Below are positions 27,849 through 35,672 of a stretch of DNA of 64,000 bases, in pieces. Location: assembly GCF_039533965.1 (NCBI RefSeq), contig NZ_BAAAUN010000001.1, positions 2,516,950-2,580,949 of the forward strand, given 5' to 3'. Position 1 is the first letter of the stretch. Each line of letters begins with the position of its first letter. The translations under genes were made by a program, and so were the position numbers. The notes under the pieces are model-generated. The model saw only the letters and a list, made by a program, of their open reading frames with translations. It was not told where the DNA came from and did no database searches. Source of the stretch: Microbacterium luteolum (GTDB lineage Bacteria; Actinomycetota; Actinomycetes; Actinomycetales; Microbacteriaceae).

Positions 27849-27895
27849 AGGATAACCCGATTCGGTCGCGGTGAGTCGAATCGATTCGATAGGCT
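27849..27895. promoter_or_regulatory. Divergent leaderless promoters with LacI operator
   Basis: TATCCT (minus strand, 27849-27854) is 6 bases from the LacI ATG, and TAGGCT (plus, 27890-27895) is 7 bases from the MFS ATG. Between them lies the perfect palindrome TCGAATCGATTCGA (27876-27889), abutting the MFS -10 and covering the upstream region of the LacI promoter. This fits simultaneous repression of both genes. Confidence 0.7.
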
Positions 27896-27902
27896 GTCCG
27901 GC

Positions 27903-29138
27903 ATGGACACCGCCCTCACCCGTTCGCAGTTCGTGCGCTGGCGCGCAGCGATCTTCGCCATCTTCTTCGCCAGCGGACTCTCGATCGCCACGTGGGCGTC
28001 TCGTGTGCCCGGCATCAAGCAGGCCCTCGACCTCGACAACGCGCAGGTCGGCATGATCCTGCTCGGCATGGGCCTGGCGTCGATCATCGGCATCTCGACG
28101 AGTCCCGCCGTGATGGCGCGCACCGGAGCTCGGCGCGGGATGCTGCTCACCATGCTGATGTTCGCGGTCGGCATCGCTCTCGTGGGCCTGGGTGCGAACG
28201 TCTTCGGCTCGGTGCCGATCGTGCTGCTCGGGATGGTCCTGTTCGGCTTCGGCAACGGATGCGTCGACGTGATGATGAACGTCGAGGCGACGGCGATCGA
28301 GCAGCAGATGGGCAAGACGATCCTGCCGGTCTTCCACGCGCTGTTCAGCTTCGGCACCGTGATCGGCGCCGGCATCGGCGCTCTCGCCGCCGGCCTCTCC
28401 GTCGACGTCGCGACCCACGCGGGCGCCGTCGGCGCCCTGATCCTGGTGGTCGCCGTGGTCTGCTTCTTCCAGGTGCCGTCGCGTGAGGCGGCGCTCGACC
28501 CCGAGGATCACGAGAAGCCCCCCTTCCGCCGGCGCATGCACACGGCCCTCGAGGCGTGGCGCGAGCCGCGCACCTATCTGCTCGGCGTCGTGATGCTCGG
28601 CATGTCGTTCGCCGAGGGCGGCGCCAACGACTGGATCGCTCTCGGCACCGAGCAGGGTCACGGCTTCGCCGAAGGGACCGGCGCGGTATCGCTCGCCGTG
28701 TTCTCGGTCGGCATGACCGTGGTGCGCCTCTTCGGCGGACCGCTCGTCGATCGCTTCGGCCGCGTGCTGGTGCTGCGCATCCTCGCCGTCGCCGCGGCAT
28801 CCGGCATCGTGCTGTTCATCCTCGCGCCGAGTCTGCCGCTCGTGCTCGTCGGCGCAGCGCTCTGGGGCGTCGGGGCCTCGCTCGGATTCCCGCTGGGCAT
28901 GTCGGCCGCGGCCGACGACCCTGCCAAGGCCGCCGCCCGTGTGAGCGCCGCCGCGACGATCGGCTACGTCGCGTTCCTCGGCGGCCCTCCGGTGCTGGGG
29001 ATCATCAGCGAGCACATCGGACTGCTGAACACGCTCTTCATCCTGGTGGGCCTGGTCGTGGCCTCCGGACTGTTCTCGGGCGCCGCGCGACCGCTGCGCG
29101 AAGACGAGAAGATCCCGACCGCCGCGCAGGAGGGCTGA
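27903..29138 (+). CDS. MFS transporter (YbjJ/FucP-like)
   Basis: 411 residues and about 12 helices. FASGLSIATWASRVPGIKQAL at the N-terminus, FGNGCVDVMMNVEA and LPVFHALFSFGTVIGAG are signatures of the YbjJ-like MFS group. GGPLVDRFGRVLVLR is the second motif A. Divergent LacI control suggests uptake or efflux of a carbohydrate-like compound, but the YbjJ group is functionally undefined. It converges on the response regulator gene with a 3-base gap. Confidence 0.86.
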   Translation: MDTALTRSQFVRWRAAIFAIFFASGLSIATWASRVPGIKQALDLDNAQVGMILLGMGLASIIGISTSPAVMARTGARRGMLLTMLMFAVGIALVGLGANVFGSVPIVLLGMVLFGFGNGCVDVMMNVEATAIEQQMGKTILPVFHALFSFGTVIGAGIGALAAGLSVDVATHAGAVGALILVVAVVCFFQVPSREAALDPEDHEKPPFRRRMHTALEAWREPRTYLLGVVMLGMSFAEGGANDWIALGTEQGHGFAEGTGAVSLAVFSVGMTVVRLFGGPLVDRFGRVLVLRILAVAAASGIVLFILAPSLPLVLVGAALWGVGASLGFPLGMSAAADDPAKAAARVSAAATIGYVAFLGGPPVLGIISEHIGLLNTLFILVGLVVASGLFSGAARPLREDEKIPTAAQEG

Positions 29139-29141
29139 GTC

Positions 29142-29792
29142 TCAGGCGCCTCGGCGCCGGACGAGCGCCGCCGCATGCGAGCGACTGCGTGCACCGAGCT
29201 TGGCCAGCACGTTCGACACGTGCGTCTTCACCGTGGCGACGGAGATGTGCAGACGTTCTGCGAGTTGGGCGTTCGACCAGCCCTGCAGGATGCCGTCGAG
29301 GATCTCCTGCTCTCGAACGGTGAGTTCCGGCTGGTCACCACGATCCGGAGTCGGCGCGGTCGAGGCGGGAACGCTCTGCGCGACAGCGGCGAGCGCCCTG
29401 CGGGTCACTCGCGGATCCAGGGCGCCCTCGCCGGCGGCCACCGCACGCACCGCCGCGGCGAGCGCCGGCGCATCGACCGTCTTCAGGAGGAATCCCGCGG
29501 CACCCGCCCTGATCGCCCCGAGCACGAGATCGTCCTCGTCGAAGCTCGTCAGCACCAGGACGTCGCTCAGACCGCGCTCGACGATCTCCCGAGTGGCGGA
29601 GATGCCGTCCCGTCCCGGCATCCGCAGGTCCATCAGCACCACGTCCGGTCGTAGGGCCGATGCGTTGCGCACCGCGACGTCTCCGTCGGCCGCCTCGCCG
29701 ACCACGACGATGCCGTGCGCCTCCAGCATGATGCGCAGGCCCGTCCGGATCGCACCGTGATCGTCGGCCAGCAGCACCGTGGGCGCGGTCAT
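29142..29792 (-). CDS. NarL/LuxR-type response regulator
   Basis: 216 residues. The receiver domain has D10/D11, the phospho-acceptor D55 in VVLMDLRMPG and K104 in FLLKTV. The C-terminal HTH is LTVREQEILDGILQGWSNAQLAERL...TVKTHVSNVLAKLGARSR. It overlaps the histidine kinase by ATGA, so both are made together. The regulon is unknown. Confidence 0.93.
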   Translation of the reverse strand: MTAPTVLLADDHGAIRTGLRIMLEAHGIVVVGEAADGDVAVRNASALRPDVVLMDLRMPGRDGISATREIVERGLSDVLVLTSFDEDDLVLGAIRAGAAGFLLKTVDAPALAAAVRAVAAGEGALDPRVTRRALAAVAQSVPASTAPTPDRGDQPELTVREQEILDGILQGWSNAQLAERLHISVATVKTHVSNVLAKLGARSRSHAAALVRRRGA

Positions 29793-30994
29793 GCGCGCAC
29801 CCCGACCGGAACGCGGGCGGCGACCGACCATCCGTCGGACTCGGGTCCGGCGGCGAAGGCGCCTCCCAGCGCTTCCACGCGCTCCCGGAGCATCTGCAGC
29901 CCCCATCCCTGTCCGCCGTGGGTGGCGGAGGCGCGGGCGACTCCGCCGCGCGACCGCACGGCCACCTGCACGTCCGAGCCCGCGACGTCGATCACGACGT
30001 CCACGTCTGCGCCGCTCGCGTGCCGGATGCCGTTGGCCAGGGCCTCCCGCACCACCCGCACCACTGCCTGCTCTGCGGCACCGCCGACGCCCGAGACGTC
30101 TACGGAGGAGAAGCGGATGCCGAGACCCGCGCGCCGCGCCTCATCGACGATGCCCTCGAGGTCGGACCATCCGGGGGTGGGTGCGAGCGTGCCGTCGCCC
30201 CGGCGGAGCACCGAGATCATCGAGCGCAGTGCCCCGTGGGCGTCGAGCCCGGCGTCGCGCACGGCCTGCAGTGCATCGCGGTCGGTGACCGGATCCGGAG
30301 GGCTCGTCAGCGCCGCCTCGGCGCGGATGGCCATCGCCATCACATGCCCGGCGACGACATCGTGCAGTTCCCGCGCCATGGTCTCGCGCTCGCGCCGGAC
30401 GGCCTCCGCCTGCTCCCGCTCCGCGACCGCGGCCGCGTCGTCGGCGCGCTGGCGGTGGAGCTCCGCGAGCTCGTTCGCCTGCGAGACAGCGACCGCCCAC
30501 CAGTAGTCGGTGCCGACGAACGCGCCGAACTGCGCGGCCACGAGGAAGGCCACCGGTACGGCGGCGTCGGACAGCGCGAGGGCGCCGAAGAACATCACGA
30601 CCACGGCGATCGCACTGGCGATGAGCAGACCGGTGCGTGCGCGCGGTGAGGCGAGGAAGGCGGCGGTCCACAGCACGTCCAGCAGGATGATCACGGGCCC
30701 GAGGCCGCCGATCGTCAGCAGGTCGACCGTGAACAGGATGGCGGCGGCGACCAGCGAGAGCATCGGGAAGCGCCGCTTCATGAGCACGGCGATGCACCCG
30801 GGTAGGGCTGTCGCCAGCGTCCACCAGGGCGAGATGCCGGCGTCCAGGAGCGAGAAGATGCTCCAGATCCCGCTGAATCCGAGCGCGGCGCTCAGCACGC
30901 AGAACAGTCCGATGAGGACCGCATCGATCAGGGGACGGCGAGCCCGGGACCAGGTGCGGATCCGCTCCGCCGTCGCCTCCTGCATGGTCCTCAT
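29789..30994 (-). CDS. Sensor histidine kinase (HisKA_3 type)
   Basis: 401 residues. Five or six membrane helices occupy residues 22-170 with very short loops, followed by a coiled segment, the phospho-acceptor motif RELHDVVAGH (His211) and an HATPase domain (VVREALANGIRHASGA; GGQGWGLQMLRERVEALGG). This is the NarL-partner kinase class, with intramembrane-type sensing. I start at ATG 30994; 30985 is also possible and 31021 lacks support. It phosphorylates the overlapping response regulator. Confidence 0.9.
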   Translation of the reverse strand: MRTMQEATAERIRTWSRARRPLIDAVLIGLFCVLSAALGFSGIWSIFSLLDAGISPWWTLATALPGCIAVLMKRRFPMLSLVAAAILFTVDLLTIGGLGPVIILLDVLWTAAFLASPRARTGLLIASAIAVVVMFFGALALSDAAVPVAFLVAAQFGAFVGTDYWWAVAVSQANELAELHRQRADDAAAVAEREQAEAVRRERETMARELHDVVAGHVMAMAIRAEAALTSPPDPVTDRDALQAVRDAGLDAHGALRSMISVLRRGDGTLAPTPGWSDLEGIVDEARRAGLGIRFSSVDVSGVGGAAEQAVVRVVREALANGIRHASGADVDVVIDVAGSDVQVAVRSRGGVARASATHGGQGWGLQMLRERVEALGGAFAAGPESDGWSVAARVPVGVRA

Positions 30995-31102
30995 GCAATC
31001 ACGACGACGACGGTGGCGCATCCGACGAAGGGATGAGGGCGGTCGGGCGGAACGGGACTTTCGCCCGATCCGTGGCGCGCGCGCGTCGTCGAACGTGGAG
31101 CC

Positions 31103-31930
31103 ATGGAACTCTTCGGCGGACTCCCGCTTCCTCTCTCCCTGGCCGTGCTGGCGCTCATCGACGGTCTCAGCGTCGGCACTTTGCTCATCCCGGTGTTCCT
31201 CCTTCTCAATCCGGGGCGGGTCAGGGCGGGACGCATCCTCCTCTACCTGGCGACCATCGCGGGGTTCTATCTCGTGGTCGGGCTCCTGTTCCTGTGGGGC
31301 CTGGTGAATCTGGTCGATGTGGCCGCGGACTTCCTCGCGTCGCCCGCGGGACTGATCACACGCCTGGTCGTGGGGGCGGCACTGCTCATCACCGCCTTCG
31401 TGATGCCCACCGGCTCGAAAGCAGAGGTGCCCGCCGTGGCAACGGCCGGCGCCATGGCTGCGCCGACGCCCGCGTCCGGAACCGTCTCGACCGCTCCGCC
31501 CGCAGGCGACGCCACGACCCCGTCTCCCGGGCGCATCACCCGCTGGCGCGAGCGCCTGCTGGATCCGCGCACGCGCGGCACGGCGGTGATGGCCGTCGCG
31601 ATCGCCGCCGGCCTGGTCGAGGTCGCGACGATGCTCCCCTACATCGTCGCGATGACCATGCTGGCGGATGCCGGAGTGAGCACTCCCCTTCGCGTGCTCT
31701 CACTGGTCGGCTACTGCGCCCTGATGGTCCTTCCGGCCGTCGTGCTCCTGGTGCTCCGGCTCGTCGCGGCTCCTCTCGTCCAACGACCGCTCGAACGCTT
31801 CGCCGCCTGGATGGAGCGGACAGGGGCCGAGAACACGGCGTGGATCATCGGCATCATCGGCTTCCTCATCGCGCGTTCCGCGGCCACCGAGCTCGGGATC
31901 TTCGACGCGCTGTCCCGGCTGGGCGGCTGA
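31103..31930 (+). CDS. GAP-family membrane protein
   Basis: 275 residues. Two groups of three helices are separated by an Ala/Pro/Thr-rich loop (residues about 108-140), as in GAP (sulfolipid-1-addressing, Sap-type) proteins. LIDGLSVGTLLIPVFLLLNPGRVRAGRIL and PYIVAMTMLADAGVS are recognisable. In mycobacteria relatives take part in moving glycolipids to the cell surface; here the role is unknown. It diverges from the two-component system. Confidence 0.82.
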   Translation: MELFGGLPLPLSLAVLALIDGLSVGTLLIPVFLLLNPGRVRAGRILLYLATIAGFYLVVGLLFLWGLVNLVDVAADFLASPAGLITRLVVGAALLITAFVMPTGSKAEVPAVATAGAMAAPTPASGTVSTAPPAGDATTPSPGRITRWRERLLDPRTRGTAVMAVAIAAGLVEVATMLPYIVAMTMLADAGVSTPLRVLSLVGYCALMVLPAVVLLVLRLVAAPLVQRPLERFAAWMERTGAENTAWIIGIIGFLIARSAATELGIFDALSRLGG

Positions 31931-31979
31931 GCACCGCGCGCCGCTCCGGCACGCGTCGGTCTGCCGGGTCGGATGCCGT

Positions 31980-31985
31980 TAGGCT
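31980..31985 (+). promoter_or_regulatory. -10 element of leaderless nucS transcript
   Basis: TAGGCT is separated by CGACGG (6 bases) from the GTG at 31992. Confidence 0.65.
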
Positions 31986-31991
31986 CGACGG

Positions 31992-32687
31992 GTGCGCCTC
32001 GTCATCGCCCGCTGCTCGGTCGACTACACCGGTCGGCTCAATGCCCATCTCCCCCTTGCCACGCGTCTGCTCGTGCACAAGGGAGACGGGAGTCTGCTCG
32101 TGCACTCGGACGGCGGCAGCTACAAGCCGCTGAACTGGATGAGCCCGCCCTGCTCGCTCTCCAGCGAGGAGCCCGGCGAGGAGGAGGCGAGCGCCGGCGT
32201 CGTCGAGGTCTGGCGCGTCACGCACAAGAAGACCGGCGATGCGCTGCGGGTGCAGATCTACGAGATCATCCACGACACCTCGCACGAACTGGGCATCGAC
32301 CCCGGCCTGCAGAAGGACGGCGTCGAGGCCGACCTGCAACGGCTGCTGGCCGAGCAGGTCGAGCGCATCTCCGAGGGCGCGACCCTCGTGCGTCGCGAGT
32401 ACCCGACGGCGATCGGTCCGGTCGACCTGCTCGTGCGGGATGCCGACGGCGTCGCGATCGCGGTCGAGATCAAGCGCCGCGGCGACATCGACGGCGTCGA
32501 GCAGCTCACGCGCTACCTCGAGCTTCTCGGGCGCGACCCGCACCTGTCCCCCGTGCAGGGCGTCTTCGCCGCGCAGGAGATCAAGCCGCAGGCGCGCGTG
32601 CTCGCCGAGGACCGCGGCATCCGCTGCCTCGTGCTCGACTACGACGACATGAAGGGCATCGAGTCCGGCATCCCCCGGCTCTTCTAG
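31992..32687 (+). CDS. nucS: Mismatch-specific endonuclease NucS/EndoMS
   Basis: 231 residues. NucS cuts both strands at mismatches and replaces MutS/MutL in most actinobacteria. The N-terminal domain starts [16 protein letters not shown] and contains the [12 protein letters not shown]-binding stretch. The C-terminal PD-(D/E)xK site is visible as D145 (GPVDLLV) and E159/K161 (AVEIKRRG), and the tail ends with a short IPRLF-type clamp-binding peptide. GTG start with a leaderless promoter. It is normally recruited by the beta clamp. Confidence 0.95.
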   Translation: MRLVIARCSVDYTGRLNAHLPLATRLLVHKGDGSLLVHSDGGSYKPLNWMSPPCSLSSEEPGEEEASAGVVEVWRVTHKKTGDALRVQIYEIIHDTSHELGIDPGLQKDGVEADLQRLLAEQVERISEGATLVRREYPTAIGPVDLLVRDADGVAIAVEIKRRGDIDGVEQLTRYLELLGRDPHLSPVQGVFAAQEIKPQARVLAEDRGIRCLVLDYDDMKGIESGIPRLF

Positions 32688-32690
32688 AGT
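32685..32690 (+). promoter_or_regulatory. -10 element overlapping the nucS stop codon
   Basis: TAGAGT begins with the TAG stop of nucS and is followed by 6 bases and the ATG at 32697 of a broken gene. Confidence 0.5.
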
Positions 32691-32696
32691 TCGACG

Positions 32697-32938
32697 ATGC
32701 GGATCACATCACTCGACGGCGACTTCCTCGAGCTTCGTGGGTCGGCTACCAGTTCCCCAGCGGTGGAGACGAGATCGTCATAACCCTCACTCTGAGGGGC
32801 GAAGCCGCTCCGCCGAGCATCGCCCCTCAGGACCGCTGGGACCGCGGCTGCGCGATGGCGCTCCGCGTCTCGCGCCGCGCTCTCACCGGGGCGGCGGGCG
32901 AGTGGGAGCGCGATCTGGCCGACTTCCCGGCGCGATGA
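32697..32938 (+). pseudogene. Frameshifted remnant of a small conserved gene
   Basis: The ATG frame reads MRITSLDGDFLELR, then loses sense and stops after 28 codons. Shifting frame at about 32738 restores WVGYQFPSGGDE and continues to TGA 32938. The combined start, MRITSLDG.FLELR..GYQFP, is a pattern I associate with small WapI/DUF6228-like actinobacterial proteins; beyond GGDE the usual sequence is not recognisable, so the remnant is also shortened. The leaderless promoter is intact. A sequencing error could explain the frameshift but not the missing middle. Confidence 0.5.
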
Positions 32939-32954
32939 ACTCAACCGTCGGCAG

Positions 32955-33146
32955 TCAACGCCGAGTGAGCCGACGTTCGAGCGTGTCGATTCTTGCGTGA
33001 AGACGGGCGATCTGCTTGTCCTGGCTAACGGATCGCGCTTCGGCAACGCGCACATCCGAACGTGCGAACATCCAGCCCAGCGAGCAGAAGAACGCGACGA
33101 GCGTCAATCCGAGGCAGACGACGATCACGATCAGCTCCATCAGCAC
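32955..33146 (-). CDS. Small membrane protein with coiled-coil tail
   Basis: 63 residues from GTG 33146 (AGGAG 6 bases upstream) or 61 from ATG 33140. One hydrophobic helix (ELIVIVVCLGLTLVAFFCSLGWMF) precedes a charged segment with heptad spacing (DKQIARLHARIDTLERRL). This resembles small scaffold-like membrane peptides. It is convergent with the pseudogene. No family is recognised. Confidence 0.55.
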   Translation of the reverse strand: MLMELIVIVVCLGLTLVAFFCSLGWMFARSDVRVAEARSVSQDKQIARLHARIDTLERRLTRR

Positions 33147-33279
33147 TTCCGGCTCCTGTCCATGTCTCTTCGCAGTTTCTTCGGACTATAGAGGCCCTCT
33201 CGAGGGCGGTGCGCAAACCGTGGAGAACACCATCCGCTGCACACCTGTGCAGGAGGAGATGACGTCCGCCCACGGCCCG

Positions 33280-33285
33280 TAGGCT
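33280..33285 (+). promoter_or_regulatory. -10 element of leaderless HAD gene
   Basis: TAGGCT, then GGACGC, then ATG 33292. AGGAGGAG further upstream (33251-33258) is too distant to serve as ribosome site. Confidence 0.6.
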
Positions 33286-33291
33286 GGACGC

Positions 33292-33960
33292 ATGCCCTCT
33301 TCTTCTCCCTATTCGTGCGTGCTGTGGGACGTCGACGGCACCATCGTCGATGCCTCCGTCGGCATCCTGCGACGTCTGAACGTCGCCCTCACCCACTTCG
33401 GCCGGCCGGCGCCGACGCGCGAGGAGCTGACGCACTGGATCGGTCCGCCGATGTTCCAGTCGTTCCAGGACCAGGCGGGCATGACGCCTGCGGAGTCCGC
33501 GGATGCCGTCGCCTTCTACCGCACGCTCGGCAAGGCCGACGGGTACACGACCGATGCCGCCACCTATCCCGGCGTCGTCGAGCTCATCCACGACCTGCAC
33601 GCCGCGGGGATTCCGCAGGCGACGGCGAGCTCGAAGCCGGAGAACCAGGTCGACGCCCTGATCGACCACTTCGGTCTGCGCCCGTCGTTCCTCACCACCG
33701 TGGGGGCGACGCCCGACGAGTCCACCCTGGCTTCCAAGACCGACATCGTCGCAGAAGCGCTGCGCCGTCTGCGCGACCTCGGCGCCGACACCTCGCGCCC
33801 CGTGCTCGTCGGCGACCGCCACCACGACGTCGAAGGCGGCAACGCCAACGGCGTGCCCGTGATCTTCGTCGAATGGGGCTTCAGCGACCATCACGAAGGC
33901 GACGAGGCGGCGTTCCGCGCGGCATCCGTCGACGAGCTGCGGGCGCTGCTCCTCGCCTGA
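33292..33960 (+). CDS. HAD-superfamily phosphatase (Gph/PGMB-like)
   Basis: 222 residues. Motif I is LWDVDGTIVDAS (nucleophile Asp in DVDGT), motif II TASSKP, the motif III lysine lies in SKTDIVAEAL, and motif IV is VLVGDRHHDVEGG. The cap domain after motif I is the C1 helical type of phosphoglycolate phosphatases and pyrimidine 5'-nucleotidases. It hydrolyses a small phosphate ester in the cytoplasm; the exact substrate is open. A strong hairpin follows the stop. Confidence 0.88.
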   Translation: MPSSSPYSCVLWDVDGTIVDASVGILRRLNVALTHFGRPAPTREELTHWIGPPMFQSFQDQAGMTPAESADAVAFYRTLGKADGYTTDAATYPGVVELIHDLHAAGIPQATASSKPENQVDALIDHFGLRPSFLTTVGATPDESTLASKTDIVAEALRRLRDLGADTSRPVLVGDRHHDVEGGNANGVPVIFVEWGFSDHHEGDEAAFRAASVDELRALLLA

Positions 33961-33986
33961 GCGCGGCCGCGAACCGGCCCGAAAAG

Positions 33987-34041
33987 CACAGAACTCCCCG
34001 CCGGATGTCGCACGAGGCGAATCCGGACGGGGAGTTCTGTG
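33987..34041. terminator. Bidirectional hairpin terminator between HAD and cspA genes
   Basis: CACAGAACTCCCCG with GGATjoined arms at 33987-34006 pairs with 34021-34041 (ATCCG...GGGGAGTTCTGTG) with one bulge. AAAA flanks it on the left and GAAA on the right, giving short T-runs in the minus direction, which suits cspA termination. Confidence 0.75.
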
Positions 34042-34053
34042 AAACGCCCGCTC

Positions 34054-34260
34054 TTAGAGCGGACGGATGTTCTCTGCCTGCAGGCCCTTGGGGCCCTGCG
34101 CGACGTCGAACTCGACTCGCTGGTTCTCATCGAGAGACCGGTAGCCGGATGATTCGATGGCGGAGTAGTGCGCGAAAACGTCAGCGCCGCCGTCGTCGGG
34201 GGAGATGAAGCCGAAGCCCTTCTCCGAGTTGAACCACTTGACCGTGCCCTGAGTGCTCAT
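34054..34260 (-). CDS. cspA: Cold-shock domain RNA chaperone
   Basis: 68 residues, the standard size. It starts [20 protein letters not shown], containing RNP-1 (GFGFI), and has RNP-2 (DVFAHYSAI). It ends [14 protein letters not shown]. Such proteins bind single-stranded RNA/DNA and melt secondary structure. The start ATG 34260 is followed upstream by a gap with no gene for over 500 bases, consistent with a long structured leader. AGGC lies 5 bases before the ATG. Confidence 0.96.
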   Translation of the reverse strand: MSTQGTVKWFNSEKGFGFISPDDGGADVFAHYSAIESSGYRSLDENQRVEFDVAQGPKGLQAENIRPL

Positions 34261-34459
34261 GTACTGCCTGTTCGTTCTACTGATGAAGAAGCCGACGCAG
34301 GTATGCCCCGACATCGCTAACGGTAGTGGAGGCGGCCCCGAGGGGAAGAGCGCGGGCAAGAAGGTAACCCAAATGTTGCATGAGCGGCATCCGGTCGTCA
34401 CACCGCGGGATCGGGGACCGGCGACATCGGGCACGGCGAAGGTGCCCGGAAAATGGTGT

Positions 34460-34490
34460 GGCCCTCACCGCGGGGGGAGCGATGAGGGCC
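34460..34490. repeat. Stem-loop, 8-bp perfect stem
   Basis: GGCCCTCA (34460-34467) pairs with TGAGGGCC (34483-34490) around a 15-base G-rich loop. Confidence 0.6.
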
Positions 34491-34541
34491 GAAGACGACC
34501 GGAGGGTGCGTCAGAAACAGCCTAGCCCTTTTTCCAGGTCC

Positions 34542-34563
34542 TTGTCCCCCTTTTGGGGGACAA
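34542..34563. repeat. Stem-loop, 9-bp perfect stem with TTTT loop
   Basis: TTGTCCCCC and GGGGGACAA enclose TTTT. Neither side carries a clear T-run, so it is not a textbook terminator. Confidence 0.65.
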
Positions 34564-34593
34564 AACCGAAAATCGGCAGGACGATGGGATAGC

Positions 34594-34639
34594 GGCCCCC
34601 TCGAATAGTCCATTGGGGACTGAACTACTCGAGGGGGCC
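34594..34639. repeat. Stem-loop, 11-bp stem extended by a second helix
   Basis: GGCCCCCTCGA (34594-34604) pairs with TCGAGGGGGCC (34629-34639). After one mismatch the helix continues (TAGT with ACTA), and an alternative inner stem AGTCC/GGACT is possible, which could allow switching between folds. Confidence 0.65.
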
Positions 34640-34776
34640 CAATCACGCGCACGGATCGTCTTGCCTCTGGGGAAGGCAGCCCGTCCTCTGGGGAGAGACG
34701 GAGACGATCGATCCCCTTGTGCACGCACCTTCACCATAGGGGAGGTCACGCGATCCGCGCCACGGACCCGAACGAC

Positions 34777-34782
34777 TACGCT
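34777..34782 (+). promoter_or_regulatory. -10 element of leaderless aroE-like gene
   Basis: TACGCT, 6 bases (GATGCG), then GTG 34789. This decides the start over the ATG at 34795. Confidence 0.6.
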
Positions 34783-34788
34783 GATGCG

Positions 34789-35610
34789 GTGACGATGCTG
34801 AACAAGGACATGACGCTGTGCATCTCGCTGTCGGCGCGGCCGAGCAACAACGGCACTCGCTTCCACAACTTCCTCTACGAGGCGCTCGAGCTCAACTGGA
34901 TCTACAAGGCCTTCGCCCCGACCGACCTCGGCCAGGCGATCGCCGGGGTGCGCGGGCTCGGCATCCGCGGCTGCGCGATCTCGATGCCCTATAAAGAGGA
35001 CGTCATCGCGCTGGTCGACCGGATGGATCCCTCGGCGACCGCGATCGACTCGGTCAACACGATCGTGAACGACGACGGCGTGCTCACCGCCTACAACACC
35101 GACTACTCCGCCATCGCGCAGCTCATCGAACGCAACCGACTCGATGCCGGCTCCTCCGTGCTGCTGCGCGGTTCGGGCGGCATGGCGAAGGCCACCGCTG
35201 CCGCATTCCGCGACGCGGGGTTCACCGACGTGACGATCGTCGCGCGCAACGAGGCGAACGGACGCGCGCTGGCCGGACTCTACGGATTCGCGTGGTTGCC
35301 GGATGCCGACGACGCCACCGCCGATGTCCTGGTGAACGTCACGCCGATCGGCATGGCGGGAGGAGCCGAGGAGCACGCGCTCGCGTTCAGCGCGGACGCG
35401 ATTGCCGCGGCATCCGTCGTGTTCGACGTCGTGGCGCTCCCCGCCGAGACGCCCTTCGTGGCCGCGGGCCGCGCGGCCGGCAAGACCGTGATCACCGGTG
35501 CCGAGGTGGCGACGCTGCAGGCGCTGGAGCAGTTCGTGCTCTACACCGGCATCCGTCCGTCCGACGAGCAGGTGCGGGCCGCCGAGGAGTTCGTGCGCGC
35601 TGCGCCGTGA
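34789..35610 (+). CDS. Shikimate 5-dehydrogenase-like protein
   Basis: 273 residues from GTG 34789. The N-terminal half carries LSARPSNNGTRFHN (shikimate carboxylate-binding SxS region), SMPYKEDVIALVD (catalytic Lys) and NTIVNDDGVLTAYNTDY (catalytic Asp). The C-terminal half is a Rossmann domain with LLRGSGGMAKATAAA and VNVTPIGMAGG. The SARPSN start differs from the SxSxSP of true AroE and fits the AroE-like/quinate dehydrogenase branch. No other aromatic-pathway gene is nearby. Confidence 0.85.
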   Translation: MTMLNKDMTLCISLSARPSNNGTRFHNFLYEALELNWIYKAFAPTDLGQAIAGVRGLGIRGCAISMPYKEDVIALVDRMDPSATAIDSVNTIVNDDGVLTAYNTDYSAIAQLIERNRLDAGSSVLLRGSGGMAKATAAAFRDAGFTDVTIVARNEANGRALAGLYGFAWLPDADDATADVLVNVTPIGMAGGAEEHALAFSADAIAAASVVFDVVALPAETPFVAAGRAAGKTVITGAEVATLQALEQFVLYTGIRPSDEQVRAAEEFVRAAP

Positions 35611-35660
35611 ACGATCCGTCGGATACGCGGAAGTTCGTGATCGGGAGCGCGATACCTGGG

Positions 35661-35666
35661 TAGCCT
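35661..35666 (+). promoter_or_regulatory. -10 element of leaderless VWA lipoprotein gene
   Basis: TAGCCT, 6 bases (AGGCGC), then ATG 35673. Confidence 0.6.
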
Positions 35667-35672
35667 AGGCGC

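Larger units (their letters stand above)
34261..34776. other. Hairpin-rich intergenic region between cspA and aroE-like gene
   Basis: 516 bases without a supported gene. It should contain the cspA promoter and leader near 34261-34450, then three strong stems (listed separately), and G-rich segments toward 34740. ORFs across it have no ribosome sites. A small RNA or a transcription barrier is possible; nothing was recognised as a known RNA family. Confidence 0.5.

Noticed and set aside
26832-27902. N-terminal extension of the YbjJ-like MFS frame
   Set aside because: Shadow of the LacI gene; the leaderless promoter fixes the start at 27903.
34594-34639. Possible tRNA or known riboswitch in the hairpin region
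   Set aside because: No CCA-end acceptor stem, T-loop (GTTCRA) or other recognisable conserved core was found.
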